From: JAVBKB01 sp031554275
GTDB taxonomy: Bacteria > Bacillota > Bacilli > JARBTR01
Reading direction: 5' to 3'
Assembly: GCA_031554275.1 (NCBI GenBank)
Contig: JAVBKB010000200.1
Coordinates: 1-14,112 of the forward strand
DNA: 14,112 nucleotides
The notes beneath the pieces were generated by a model. It was not told where the DNA came from. It was given only the letters and a program-made list of their open reading frames with translations, and searched no databases. This document shows positions 1 to 7,688 of the stretch, one piece after another. How positions within the stretch are numbered: the first letter of the stretch is position 1; each line of letters begins with the position of its first letter. The position numbers and the translations under genes are program-made.

Positions 1-1
1 A

Positions 2-73
2 CGATTCGATTCTATCGTAAAAATATTGAAAAATCAAGGAGAACCTATTGACGATACGGTAATTACGTATTAA
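2..73 (+). CDS. C-terminal end of an unidentified protein, cut by the window edge
   Basis: Reading frame 2 is open from the first base to a TAA stop at 71-73 and gives 23 residues ending in DDTVITY. The composition (mixed charged and hydrophobic residues, no rare codons) fits the end of a real protein, and the other forward frame checked stops at 49-51. No family can be named from so short a piece. It may instead be chance, since there is no recognisable terminator immediately after it. Confidence 0.35.
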   Translation, partial: RFDSIVKILKNQGEPIDDTVITY

Positions 74-93
74 ACTAGATTTAGTGAACAGAA

Positions 94-153
94 TTGATTG
101 GGATTGCTGAAAGTTGATATTTTTTTGCCTAATCAATACGACGAAATCGTATT
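94..153. repeat. Two adjacent inverted repeats in the intergenic region
   Basis: TTGATTGGG (94-102) pairs with CCTAATCAA (128-136) with one G-T pair. AATACGA (135-141) pairs perfectly with TCGTATT (147-153) around a CGAAA loop. The two stems share bases 135-136. A T-run lies inside the first loop rather than after a stem, so neither is a standard intrinsic terminator. They may close the upstream gene or belong to the leader of the cell-wall hydrolase gene. Confidence 0.4.
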
Positions 154-186
154 ACGGTAAAAACTTTGACTATCCTAATTGTACAA

Positions 187-408
187 CATGACCCCAGAAA
201 AAAATGTCATGCGGGTAATCTATTTGCTATTTGAAATAGGTACAGGGTAGATGAAAATGATCATCTCACCTCTAGCTGTTTTAAAAGATAGCTATCATTC
301 TACGCGTTGAATGAAAAATCTGAATTAGGGGGTGGAAAGAACATTTTGTTATAAAAGCAAGGACTTCAAGAATGTAGAAGCATGCTGTAAGCCTTTTGCA
401 TTCTTGAA
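187..408 (+). promoter_or_regulatory. Hairpin-rich leader upstream of the M23 peptidase gene
   Basis: The stretch from 74 to 451 has no gene but several stems. CATGAC (187-192) pairs with GTCATG (206-211). Between about 250 and 305 a GTA/TAC-closed region contains GATGA/TCATC and TAGCT/AGCTA stems, resembling a three-way junction. A perfect 10-bp stem, TTCAAGAATG (365-374) with CATTCTTGAA (399-408), lies 44 bases before the start codon. The last stem is followed by A-rich, not T-rich, sequence, so it is not a terminator. It could stabilise the mRNA or be a regulatory RNA. I could not match it to a known riboswitch, and no convincing -35/-10 pair was found. Confidence 0.4.
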
Positions 409-451
409 AAACACATTCACAAGTTTATGAAAAAAAATTAGGAGGTAATAA

Positions 452-2560
452 ATGAAAATATTAAAAAAAGCAATTCTTTCAACACTAGCTGTAGTGACAC
501 TTATTCCACTTGTATTGACAAACTTAGATACTAATAAAGTGAGTGCCGCATCGAGTGAGCTGATGAAAGTAGGTAGAACAGTTTCGGGTGATTTCAATGG
601 GGATGGTAAGGCTGATTTTGCAACGATGTATTATTACGGCGATAGTCAAGCAGATATGAGAATTATCAGTTTCATATCAAATGGGTCTTCGTTTAAACAT
701 TCATTTTGGTATCAATCGCCCAAGAATTCTTTCAGTGTTGGAAGGGTAAATGGCCGAATGGTAGCAGGAGATTTCAATGGAGATGGTAAGGATGATATCG
801 CTGTCATGTATGATGACACTGGATCAGGCAGAGCAACAGATATGCGAATTATCAATTTTATTTCAAATGGAACTGCATTTGCAGCAAAAACAGCTTATGA
901 ATCACCAACGGGAAACTTTCCGGCCTCACGAGTCACTGGTCGAATGGTAGCAGGAGACTTCAATGGAGATGGTAAAGATGATATCGCAACAATGTATGAT
1001 GATTCAGGGACAGGAAGAGCATCAGACATGCGCATCTTTAATTTCATTTCAAATGGCACAACATTTGCAGTCAAAACAGCATTCGAAGTAGCAGCAGGCA
1101 ACTTTCCGGTTTCGCGAGTCACTGGTCGAATGGTGGCGGGTGATTTCAATGGAGATGGCAAAGATGATATTGCGACAATGTATGATGATTCAGGGACAGG
1201 TAGAGCAACAGATATGCGAATCATCAATTTCATCTCGAATGGCACAACATTTGTAGACAAAAAAGCTTTCGAAGTAGCAGCAGGGAACTTTCCTGTTTCA
1301 CAAGTATCAGAACGAATGGTAGCAGGAGATTTCAATGGCGACGGCAAAGATGATATTTCAGTGATGTATGATGACAACAATACTGGAAGAGCATCTGCAA
1401 TGAGACTAATTAATTTCATTTCAAACGGCACAACATTTGTAGATAAAAAGGGATTTGAATCACCCAAAGGATCATTTGACGCCAAAAGTGTAGACGGAAA
1501 AATAGTAGCAGGTGACATCACAGGCGATGGCAAAGACGATATTGTTACGATGTATGATTATGGTAGCCAGAAAATGAGTGCTATCTCATTTCTCTCAACT
1601 GGAGCTGTGTTCAGCGCTGTTGATTGGTCTGCGTGGCAAGCGGGAACCTTTAATTCAGATAATGTAACCAATTATGTTCAAGCAGATGGGAAATTAACAA
1701 CAGGTTGGGGTTACATTGATAATCAATGGTACTACTTCAACAATGAAGGGGTAAAGTTAAAAGACTGGCAGCAGGTTAATGGGGCGTGGTACTACTTGGA
1801 CCTATCTGATGGTCACATGTTAACAGGCTGGTTGACTTGGAATAACCACTGGTATTATTTGTACTCAAATGGATCGATGGCAACAGGTTGGGTTGAATGG
1901 AATAGTAATTTGTACTATATGGAGAGCAATGGGGTAATGAGGGATAGTACATTTGTTGAAAATGGTGTAACTTTCACAGTTCAAGCAAATGGGATTGTTA
2001 CTTCGATCAACAAACCAGTTGAGGTGAAGACCAGCTTTCTTTGGCCAACAACAAATGTGCATTCAATAAGTTCATTATTTGGATACCGGATATATAGTGA
2101 TGGCAGCCGCTTTCATTATGGAATCGATATTTCTGCTTCATCAAATACAAATGTTTTAGCTGCAATGGAAGGAATCGCTAAAACAGGTTACCAGCCTGAT
2201 GGAGCAGGAAATTATATAAATATTGACCATCCTAACGGTTATAGAACTGTGTATATGCATTTGAATAGCTTTAAGGTTGCAACAACACAAACAGTTAATA
2301 AAGGTGACATTATCGCTTTATCAGGTAATACTGGTGGAAGCACTGGACCGCATTTGCACTTCCAAATCCAGCGAACCAGTGATAAGATCACATCTATCAA
2401 TCCTTTGAATAAATATCAAGCTGATGATTACCGATATAGCGCAACAAATCCAAACCCTGTTTTTATTTTGCAAAATGGGAAATATGTCTTCAATGAAAAA
2501 TTTGATTGGAAATTCAATGATGGCCATTATACAAAAACGGGTGATGCTTGTCGAAAATAA
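452..2560 (+). CDS. Secreted modular cell-wall hydrolase: FG-GAP-like repeats, wall-binding repeats, M23 peptidase
   Basis: This is a 702-residue exported protein. Residues 1-33 are a signal peptide with cleavage predicted near VSA-A. Six copies of a roughly 62-residue FG-GAP/VCBS-like unit follow, each with a DFNGDGKxD calcium-loop-like motif starting near residues 47, 107, 169, 231, 293 and 355. Residues about 410-500 hold four choline/glucan-binding-type repeats (GW-x-WYY pattern). An M23 (LytM) metallopeptidase domain spans about 535-655 with intact zinc and catalytic residues: H555-x3-D559, H603, and HLH at 634-636. M23 enzymes of this type cut peptide cross-bridges of peptidoglycan, so it probably acts outside the cell on its own or a competitor's wall. 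An AGGAGG ribosome site lies just before the ATG. The gene below follows closely and probably shares its transcript. Confidence 0.9.
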   Translation: MKILKKAILSTLAVVTLIPLVLTNLDTNKVSAASSELMKVGRTVSGDFNGDGKADFATMYYYGDSQADMRIISFISNGSSFKHSFWYQSPKNSFSVGRVNGRMVAGDFNGDGKDDIAVMYDDTGSGRATDMRIINFISNGTAFAAKTAYESPTGNFPASRVTGRMVAGDFNGDGKDDIATMYDDSGTGRASDMRIFNFISNGTTFAVKTAFEVAAGNFPVSRVTGRMVAGDFNGDGKDDIATMYDDSGTGRATDMRIINFISNGTTFVDKKAFEVAAGNFPVSQVSERMVAGDFNGDGKDDISVMYDDNNTGRASAMRLINFISNGTTFVDKKGFESPKGSFDAKSVDGKIVAGDITGDGKDDIVTMYDYGSQKMSAISFLSTGAVFSAVDWSAWQAGTFNSDNVTNYVQADGKLTTGWGYIDNQWYYFNNEGVKLKDWQQVNGAWYYLDLSDGHMLTGWLTWNNHWYYLYSNGSMATGWVEWNSNLYYMESNGVMRDSTFVENGVTFTVQANGIVTSINKPVEVKTSFLWPTTNVHSISSLFGYRIYSDGSRFHYGIDISASSNTNVLAAMEGIAKTGYQPDGAGNYINIDHPNGYRTVYMHLNSFKVATTQTVNKGDIIALSGNTGGSTGPHLHFQIQRTSDKITSINPLNKYQADDYRYSATNPNPVFILQNGKYVFNEKFDWKFNDGHYTKTGDACRK

Positions 2561-2578
2561 TGGTGAGGAGTGAATAAG

Positions 2579-3238
2579 TTGAAAAAGGTATACGTAATTA
2601 TTTTTTCTACGATTATTATTGGGATAGCAGCGGTATTGCTATACTTGAATTGTGATAGTAATGTAGATTTTAAGAAAGAAATCCAAACAGTCGAGAATTC
2701 CGGAGGAGTTGGGGAAACCAAGGTTGTCGAATCCAAAGTAGATGCCAGGACAGAAGAACTCGAAGGTGCAGAACCCGCGGCTGGAAGTACCGACGATGCA
2801 GTACCAACAATCGGTGAATCCACCACTGATGAAACTCAATTAAGTCAATATCCACAGTATGTTCCAGGCTCTATTATACTTGGTCCAGAAGAAGGTGCGA
2901 TTGCTCCCTTTGGTTTTGAGCGACATTATCGCAATATTTTCTATACGATTCCAGGTGTATATATGGATCTTGTTCCAGGGGATAAACTAATGACTTGGAC
3001 ACAGGAATTGGAAAGCAACCATTCTAGCAATGTTGAGCCATCAGAGATGTTATTAGTGCGTTTCGTGGAGGAATTTGAAATATCTCGTGAAGCTTTTGAA
3101 GAAGTAACTTCCAAACTTTCGAATTATTATTCAGAAAATGCCATCGATTCTCAACACGAAACGAATGAAGTTCCTAATGTAGATGTTATCTATTCGTTTG
3201 ATAATCAGATAATCAAAGATTATTATCGTTATGAATAA
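2579..3238 (+). CDS. Small membrane-anchored or exported protein of unknown function, partner of the M23 gene
   Basis: A single hydrophobic segment at residues about 4-24 follows two lysines, consistent with an uncleaved anchor or signal peptide. An acidic, Ser/Thr/Glu-rich linker runs to about residue 90. A folded region follows with a VRFVEEFEISREAFEE helix-like stretch and a C-terminal IYSFDNQIIKDYYRYE end. I chose TTG at 2579 because GGTGAGGAG (2562-2570) sits 8 bases before it. The in-frame GTG at 2570 would overlap that ribosome site, although it would add only three residues. The gene starts 18 bases after the hydrolase stop, so the two are very likely co-transcribed. It could be a regulator, chaperone or surface partner of the hydrolase; no family was recognised with certainty. 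Confidence 0.7.
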   Translation: MKKVYVIIFSTIIIGIAAVLLYLNCDSNVDFKKEIQTVENSGGVGETKVVESKVDARTEELEGAEPAAGSTDDAVPTIGESTTDETQLSQYPQYVPGSIILGPEEGAIAPFGFERHYRNIFYTIPGVYMDLVPGDKLMTWTQELESNHSSNVEPSEMLLVRFVEEFEISREAFEEVTSKLSNYYSENAIDSQHETNEVPNVDVIYSFDNQIIKDYYRYE

Positions 3239-3277
3239 ATTGCTTTAGGGAGACCCAATTCAATTTGATCAGTATGG

Positions 3278-3398
3278 ATCCTAATTGTCGATATCGTCAT
3301 AATTTCCTAGGATAGTCCCGCTATCCTTCGTAAATTATTCCTCGTATTTGAAAATTTTATCGGGAGTTTTAAGTTTCATTTCTAACGACAATTAGGAT
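3278..3398. repeat. 121-bp element bounded by a perfect 13-bp inverted repeat
   Basis: ATCCTAATTGTCG at 3278-3290 is exactly complementary to CGACAATTAGGAT at 3386-3398. Inside are two further stems: ATAATTT (3299-3305) with AAATTAT (3332-3338), enclosing AGGATAG (3309-3315) with CTATCCT (3321-3327) around a TCCCG loop. An 11-base copy of the terminal sequence (ATCCTAATTGT) also occurs at 172-182. No coding frame fills the element. It may be a small non-autonomous repeat or a structured RNA at the 3' end of the preceding operon. Confidence 0.5.
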
Positions 3399-3407
3399 TA
3401 TAACCGC

Positions 3408-3439
3408 GAGAACCAGTTGATTAAGTTCAATTGGTTCTC
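3408..3439 (+). terminator. Stem-loop, probable terminator of the M23 operon
   Basis: GAGAACCAGTTGA pairs with TCAATTGGTTCTC over 13 bp with one G-T pair and a six-base loop. It is followed by TCATTTTATCC, a weak U-tract. The stem is strong, but the poor U-run makes it a moderate rather than classic intrinsic terminator. Confidence 0.55.
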
Positions 3440-3471
3440 TCATTTTATCCGTGAAATCTATCATTCAATGG

Positions 3472-3477
3472 TATAAT
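3472..3477 (+). promoter_or_regulatory. Probable -10 box of the CMD-family gene
   Basis: A perfect TATAAT lies 26 bases before the ATG at 3504, with AAGGAG between. No good -35 is present at 17-base spacing; TTATCC at 3445-3450 is 21 bases away. The call therefore rests mainly on the -10 element. Confidence 0.45.
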
Positions 3478-3503
3478 GGTGTAAAAATTTTAAGGAGATC
3501 ATT

Positions 3504-3956
3504 ATGAAAATGCGAATTAATCATCAAGTAGATTTTCCCGAGGCACAGGAAGCAATTTTGAAAATAGAGGCTTTTGTTAAACGTAATCGTCTTGATCCGA
3601 TTTTGTATGAATTAATCAAGATTCGTGCCTCGCAATTGAATGGTTGCGCGCATTGTGTGGATGTGCATGTGAAGGAAGCCCTTCGATTGGGTGACGATGC
3701 ACGCCGTCTACATCTTATCAGTATGTGGCAGGAGACGCCGTTTTTCACTGAGAAAGAGAAGGTAGTTCTGGAGTTGACTGAAGCAGTAACCAATATTGGC
3801 GAAGCTGGTGTGCCACAATCACTGTATGAGAAAGTGCTTCAGCATTTCGATGAGAAAGAATTTGTCACTTTAGTTATGGGAATCAACGCAATTAACTGTT
3901 GGAATCGTATTTCGATTTCTGTAGGAATGTTCCCTGGATGTAAGGATCCAAAGTAA
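3504..3956 (+). CDS. Carboxymuconolactone decarboxylase / AhpD-like family protein
   Basis: This 150-residue helical protein carries the family signature: Glu36, then C48-AH-C51-VDV-H55, the E...CxxCxxxH pattern of AhpD-type alkylhydroperoxidases. In AhpD the two cysteines and the histidine relay protons and electrons in peroxide reduction. Most stand-alone bacterial members of this size are untested and are assumed to be thiol-based antioxidant or redox proteins. True carboxymuconolactone decarboxylases lack this CxxC, so a redox role is the better guess. The gene stands alone, with an AAGGAG ribosome site, a TATAAT box upstream and a bidirectional terminator downstream. It is probably cytoplasmic, as no signal peptide or membrane segment is seen. 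Confidence 0.85.
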   Translation: MKMRINHQVDFPEAQEAILKIEAFVKRNRLDPILYELIKIRASQLNGCAHCVDVHVKEALRLGDDARRLHLISMWQETPFFTEKEKVVLELTEAVTNIGEAGVPQSLYEKVLQHFDEKEFVTLVMGINAINCWNRISISVGMFPGCKDPK

Positions 3957-3963
3957 AACAATA

Positions 3964-4013
3964 AAAAAATCCTAAACACTCAGTCAAAGTAGACTTATTG
4001 TTTAGGGTTTTTT
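3964..4013. terminator. Bidirectional intrinsic terminator between convergent genes
   Basis: AAAAAATCCTAAACA (3964-3978) pairs with TGTTTAGGGTTTTTT (3999-4013), with T-runs on both strands. It ends the CMD gene on the plus strand and the ABC operon on the minus strand. The ATPase stop codon (4012-4014) lies in the foot of the stem. Confidence 0.85.
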
Positions 4014-4758
4014 ACAAGTAAACCTTCTGCAGGAATGTCTTCACTCGGTCAGTTCTTGGATTCACTATAATTTCTTCTGGTGTTCCTTCGTCTAGAATTA
4101 CACCTTGATCCATGAAAATCACTTTGTCGGAAGCGTCCTTTGCCAAACCGATTTCGTGGGTGACCAATAGCATTGTCATTTTTTCTGCTGATAAATCACG
4201 GATAACCTGTAGCACTTCACCAGTAAGTTCAGGGTCTAGTGCTGAAGTTGGTTCATCGAAGAGCATCATATCTGGATTAAGCATCAATGCACGCGCAATT
4301 GCTACCCGTTGCTTTTGACCACCTGACAAACGCGCTGGCATTTCACCAGCCTTATCCGATAGTTCAACCTTCTTAAGTAGTTGTTTGCATTTCTCGTCCA
4401 GCTCATGCACAGTATCCTTCTTTTGCAAACGTGCTGCACAGAGTAAGTTCTCGCGAACAGTCATGTGCGGAAAGAGATTAAACTGCTGGAAAACCATGCC
4501 CATTTTCGCAAGTACAGGTCTCATTTTGTTTTCAGGTATGTAGCGACCATTTTTGCAAAGCGTCTCACCTTCGATGAGAATATCACCCTGATCACCATAT
4601 TCAAGCGCCATCAAACATCTAAGCAACGTACTCTTGCCAGAACCGGAAGGCCCGATCAGTGAAATCACTTCGCCTTTATTCAATGTAAAAGAGATCCCCT
4701 TCAAAACCTTTTGATCTCCGAAGTTTTTATGTAGATCTCTCACTTGAATCATTTCCAT
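4012..4758 (-). CDS. Polar amino-acid ABC transporter, ATP-binding subunit
   Basis: This 248-residue cytoplasmic ATPase drives import through the permease encoded just upstream in the operon. All nucleotide-binding motifs are intact: Walker A GPSGSGKST at 36-44, Q-loop Q91, signature LSGGQ at 144-148, Walker B MMLFDEP at 164-170, D-loop SALD after it, and switch His201 in VTHE. Sequence and length are typical of the GlnQ/HisP family for polar amino acids. GGAGTAGGTG precedes the ATG; a second in-frame ATG at codon 3 is less well placed. The substrate cannot be told from this subunit. The gene is third in its operon, 44 bases after the permease stop. Confidence 0.93.
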   Translation of the reverse strand: MEMIQVRDLHKNFGDQKVLKGISFTLNKGEVISLIGPSGSGKSTLLRCLMALEYGDQGDILIEGETLCKNGRYIPENKMRPVLAKMGMVFQQFNLFPHMTVRENLLCAARLQKKDTVHELDEKCKQLLKKVELSDKAGEMPARLSGGQKQRVAIARALMLNPDMMLFDEPTSALDPELTGEVLQVIRDLSAEKMTMLLVTHEIGLAKDASDKVIFMDQGVILDEGTPEEIIVNPRTDRVKTFLQKVYL

Positions 4759-4802
4759 GTTTGCACCTACTCCGAAATTATTGTAACTATTTTCTTTTAA
4801 AA

Positions 4803-5462
4803 TTAAATTTTGTACTTAGCTTCAAGTTTTCTAAACAAAATTGTTAGTAGATAGCTCAAGACGAGGTAGAAAATCGCCGCTACAAAGAATGGTGTGACGT
4901 TGGCTTTTGCATTTACCAAGCCTTGCGTAACATGTAACAACTCTGGTTGAGCTAATACTGAGATAAGTGCAGTGTCTTTAACGAGAACAATTGCTTCATT
5001 TCCAACACCAGGAAGCGTTACTCGAAACATTTGTGGTAAGACGACTTTCAATCTTGATTGCATCGTTGTCATGCCAAGTACTTTGGATGCTTCATATTGA
5101 CCTGGATCAATTGCAAGCAATCCCCCACGGAATATCTCTGCGTAGTAAGCAGCATAATTCAGAACGAAGGCAATTACACAAGCCTCAAACCTATCAAGTA
5201 ACAAATACTCACCGATTACAGGGATATTTGGAAGCCCGAAGTAGATAAAGAACATTTGGAGTAGAAGCGGTGTACCACGCATGATAAGAATATAGAAGTT
5301 CGCAATTGTACGAATTAGTCTGTTTGTACTAGTTACGATAAAAGTAATGCATAAACCAATAGGCAGTGATAATGCCATGGTTAATACAAATAGTTTCACT
5401 GTTAGTAGCGTTCCCTCTAACATTTGGGATAACATATCTGCATTTAATATACTGGTGTCCAT
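4803..5462 (-). CDS. Polar amino-acid ABC transporter, membrane permease subunit
   Basis: This 219-residue integral membrane protein has about five hydrophobic segments, typical of the HisM/GlnP family. It carries the RGTPLLLQ signature of polar amino-acid permeases at residues 62-69. The cytoplasmic EAA coupling loop, which contacts the ATPase, runs from EASKVLG at 124 to about LPQ at 143. A single permease gene is present, so it probably works as a homodimer. It begins 33 bases after the binding-protein gene. The ribosome site (AAGGCAG region) is weak, but the start agrees with the usual family length. Confidence 0.92.
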   Translation of the reverse strand: MDTSILNADMLSQMLEGTLLTVKLFVLTMALSLPIGLCITFIVTSTNRLIRTIANFYILIMRGTPLLLQMFFIYFGLPNIPVIGEYLLLDRFEACVIAFVLNYAAYYAEIFRGGLLAIDPGQYEASKVLGMTTMQSRLKVVLPQMFRVTLPGVGNEAIVLVKDTALISVLAQPELLHVTQGLVNAKANVTPFFVAAIFYLVLSYLLTILFRKLEAKYKI

Positions 5463-5495
5463 GGAATCACACTGCCTTATAGGGTTTTTTCAATT

Positions 5496-6278
5496 CTACT
5501 TTATAACGATATCTTTACCAAACCATTTTTCTGAAATCTCAGCTGCTTTACCGTTCTTGTTCATTTCATCGAGAGCCTTTTGTAGCTTTTCATTCAGTTC
5601 CGTATCATCTTTACGCATTGCAACGCCATACTGCTCGTCACCGAAATTGTCTCCTTCTAGTATAGCAAAGTCTGTTTTGTTTTGAGCAAGATAATAACGG
5701 GCAACAATTTCATCAACTACAACTGCATCAACACGGCCAACCTTTAAATCTGAAAATGCGGAGATATTGTCTTTGTACTCATTGAGTTCTTTAAGAGATT
5801 TTTTTACATCTGGGAAATTTTCAATAGCACTAACAGCGGAAGATTCCTTTTGAACACCAACTGTTTTACCTGCTAAATCTGCTTTCTTTTTGATACTTGA
5901 ATCTTTTTTCACGAGAATAATTTGCTTGTTTTTCAAATATGGTTTTGAGAAACCCCAGTTTTCTTTTCTTTCATCAGTGATGGTAACTCCATTCCATAAT
6001 AGGTCAACCTTCTTTGATTTAAGCTCTAATTCCTTAGCAGACCAATCAATTGGTTGGAATACAACTTCAACATCCATTAACTTCGCTGCTTCTCTCGCCA
6101 TTTCAACATCAAATCCAGTTAACTCACCCTTATCATCTTTAAAACCCATTGGCGGGAAACTGTCATCAAGTCCGATAATCACTTTCTGCTTACCTGAGTT
6201 TGCATTATCCTCATCCTTACAACCAGCTAATGATACAACCAAAACTAGCGCCAAAACTAATACTAGTAACTTCTTCAT
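5496..6278 (-). CDS. Amino-acid ABC transporter substrate-binding lipoprotein
   Basis: This 260-residue bacterial solute-binding protein family 3 member is first in the ABC operon. A lipoprotein signal peptide ends in the lipobox LAGC at 17-20, so the protein should be diacylated on Cys20 and tethered to the outer face of the membrane. The mature part starts with a GLDDSFPPMGF strand, followed by GFDVEMAREAA, both hallmark segments. The hinge and ligand region includes WNGVTITDER, whose Thr/Asp/Arg residues commonly bind the amino acid's amino and carboxyl groups. A GAGGAGGGG ribosome site precedes the ATG. The ligand could be a polar or sulfur-containing amino acid; the sequence alone does not decide. 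Confidence 0.93.
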   Translation of the reverse strand: MKKLLVLVLALVLVVSLAGCKDEDNANSGKQKVIIGLDDSFPPMGFKDDKGELTGFDVEMAREAAKLMDVEVVFQPIDWSAKELELKSKKVDLLWNGVTITDERKENWGFSKPYLKNKQIILVKKDSSIKKKADLAGKTVGVQKESSAVSAIENFPDVKKSLKELNEYKDNISAFSDLKVGRVDAVVVDEIVARYYLAQNKTDFAILEGDNFGDEQYGVAMRKDDTELNEKLQKALDEMNKNGKAAEISEKWFGKDIVIK

Positions 6279-6306
6279 AAATTCCCCTCCTCATATTGTT
6301 CAAACC

Positions 6307-6335
6307 AACATATCAAACTGTCGTATACATGTCAA
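6307..6335 (-). promoter_or_regulatory. Sigma-A type promoter of the ABC transporter operon
   Basis: On the minus strand a perfect TTGACA (-35, at 6330-6335) is followed after exactly 17 bases by TATGTT (-10, at 6307-6312; four of six matches). The -10 ends 28 bases before the binding-protein ATG. No long leader, T-box or S-box is visible, so regulation would be by a DNA-binding protein. Confidence 0.7.
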
Positions 6336-6710
6336 CCTGAATTGTCGAATATGTAGATAAAAATGCACACAATTTAATAATTATGCAGAAATGTCACTTA
6401 ATTTGGTCTAAATCTGTAGGAAAACATTTTTCATGTCAATAAATTATAGATTAGGCTTCAATGAGAATTTTACAAGAAAAAAATGTATTTAATGACGATT
6501 GTAATTTAATCGAGCCGTTTTCACTTAGTGTCACAGTAATTATTGAGTTAGTGTTAAATGCGATAGTATTTGCAACATTTGGATTCTATCAGCAGAATGA
6601 TCAATGAATGTTCTGAAATCGAGCCGGTAATATACTCTTCATTATCAATGAACTTTGAGTGTATATCAACCACTTTTCTAAGTTGTCAATACACCATGGG
6701 AGGAAAGTAT
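6336..6710. other. Intergenic region between divergent units, with a nested palindrome
   Basis: No convincing gene is present. ATCGAGCCG occurs twice, near 6509 and 6618. A nested inverted repeat lies at 6630-6666: ATATACTC pairs imperfectly with GAGTGTATAT, and inside it TTCATT-ATC-AATGAA (6638-6652) is perfect. It ends about 45 bases before the next start codon and could be an operator or a 5'-UTR hairpin. Several AT-rich promoter-like hexamers occur, but none has good spacing. Confidence 0.4.
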
Positions 6711-7247
6711 ATGATTTTTGGAGATAAGAAGACTTATGCCATTGAACTTTATCATGAGCCATTAGATAATTTTGCTTTCTATATGACGGGAAGAATGTGC
6801 TTGCACTTAAATAGTATTCCCTTTGGAGATATTGATGATCCAGCTTGTTCTTTCTACATTACATATCTTCGACTTTCAGAAAAAATGAATGACATCGAAG
6901 CTATCACTTATGATTTTGGTTATGAAAAAGATATTGATGTCTTTGAATTTCTCGATGTTAAGCTATACATGGCCGATGATAGTACCACTTATGAACAAAT
7001 TATAGTCGATGCAAAGAAATATCAGAAATTTGATTTTCTAACTAATGGTGGCGAAATGTTTGATGGCACAAAATCATTTGCCTATCTTGATAAAAATGAA
7101 TTCGTTCACATCATGATTCAAATCTTTGATCAAAATGACAAGATTATCTGCATTACAGTAGAAAAAAATACCTTTGTAAGCGTAACCAATGAATTTGTCG
7201 AATGGTATAAAGGGGCTTATAGTAGCCGTCCAGTGGATACCGAATAA
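6711..7247 (+). CDS. Candidate immunity protein, Imm42-like
   Basis: This protein of 178 residues starts at ATG 6711, chosen because GGGAGG lies 7 bases before it. A longer in-frame start at 6570 has no ribosome site. It opens with IFGDKKTYAIEL and then an LHLNSIPFGD segment. This pattern resembles the Imm42 family of polymorphic-toxin immunity proteins (GDK..FAIE followed by a short strand with a conserved G). The rest is acidic, cytoplasmic, without signal or membrane segments, as expected for a protein that neutralises a toxin inside the cell. The family match is from memory of the motif and has not been searched. No toxin gene lies next to it, so it would be an orphan immunity gene. Confidence 0.55.
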   Translation: MIFGDKKTYAIELYHEPLDNFAFYMTGRMCLHLNSIPFGDIDDPACSFYITYLRLSEKMNDIEAITYDFGYEKDIDVFEFLDVKLYMADDSTTYEQIIVDAKKYQKFDFLTNGGEMFDGTKSFAYLDKNEFVHIMIQIFDQNDKIICITVEKNTFVSVTNEFVEWYKGAYSSRPVDTE

Positions 7248-7312
7248 TGTGAAAATGCTTATAGCTAGCTTCAGTTTCAATCCAATTAATTACCTATGAA
7301 AAAGGTGAAATC

Positions 7313-7684
7313 ATGCAATTAGTAGAAGAAGTTGTTGATATTAAATTAAACAGAAAAGTCTTTACATTCAATGGAATCACTTCATTTGCTGATTTCGAGA
7401 GGATTTGCAATATCATTGATAGATATATTCGACCAGAGGATGCAATTGAGGTTGAATGGACAAATTTTTTTGGTGGAGAAGCTTTTGGCTGCTTCACAAA
7501 AAATGGTGTTGAGGTTGGTATTCAACATGGAATTAGTGAAAAAGGTATTTATATGGAACTATCGGGCTATGTGCAAGTAATTGAGGATGAAGTTCGTTGG
7601 ATTTACAGGACCGAGCCTACAGAGAGAAACTATACTCTCTTAAAAGAATGGGCAGTGTTCATATTCGATAAGTTAAATGAATAG
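7313..7684 (+). CDS. Small cytoplasmic protein of unknown function
   Basis: This 123-residue protein has no signal peptide or membrane segment and is rich in acidic and aromatic residues, including VEWTNFFGGEAFG near the middle. I do not recognise a family. Alternating strand and helix predicted by eye would suit a small alpha/beta immunity-type protein, and its position 65 bases after the Imm42-like gene supports that loosely. AAAGGTGA precedes the ATG. Both genes are on the plus strand and share the terminator at 7798-7837, so co-transcription is likely. Confidence 0.65.
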   Translation: MQLVEEVVDIKLNRKVFTFNGITSFADFERICNIIDRYIRPEDAIEVEWTNFFGGEAFGCFTKNGVEVGIQHGISEKGIYMELSGYVQVIEDEVRWIYRTEPTERNYTLLKEWAVFIFDKLNE

Positions 7685-7688
7685 TTGA

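Noticed and set aside
895..1533. Long minus-strand frame opposite the FG-GAP repeats
   Set aside because: It is the reverse of a strongly repetitive coding region and has no independent start signals or plausible protein composition.
6570..6710. Longer start for the Imm42-like protein
   Set aside because: No ribosome site precedes 6570, while GGGAGG sits at ideal spacing before ATG 6711, and the family-like motif begins right there.
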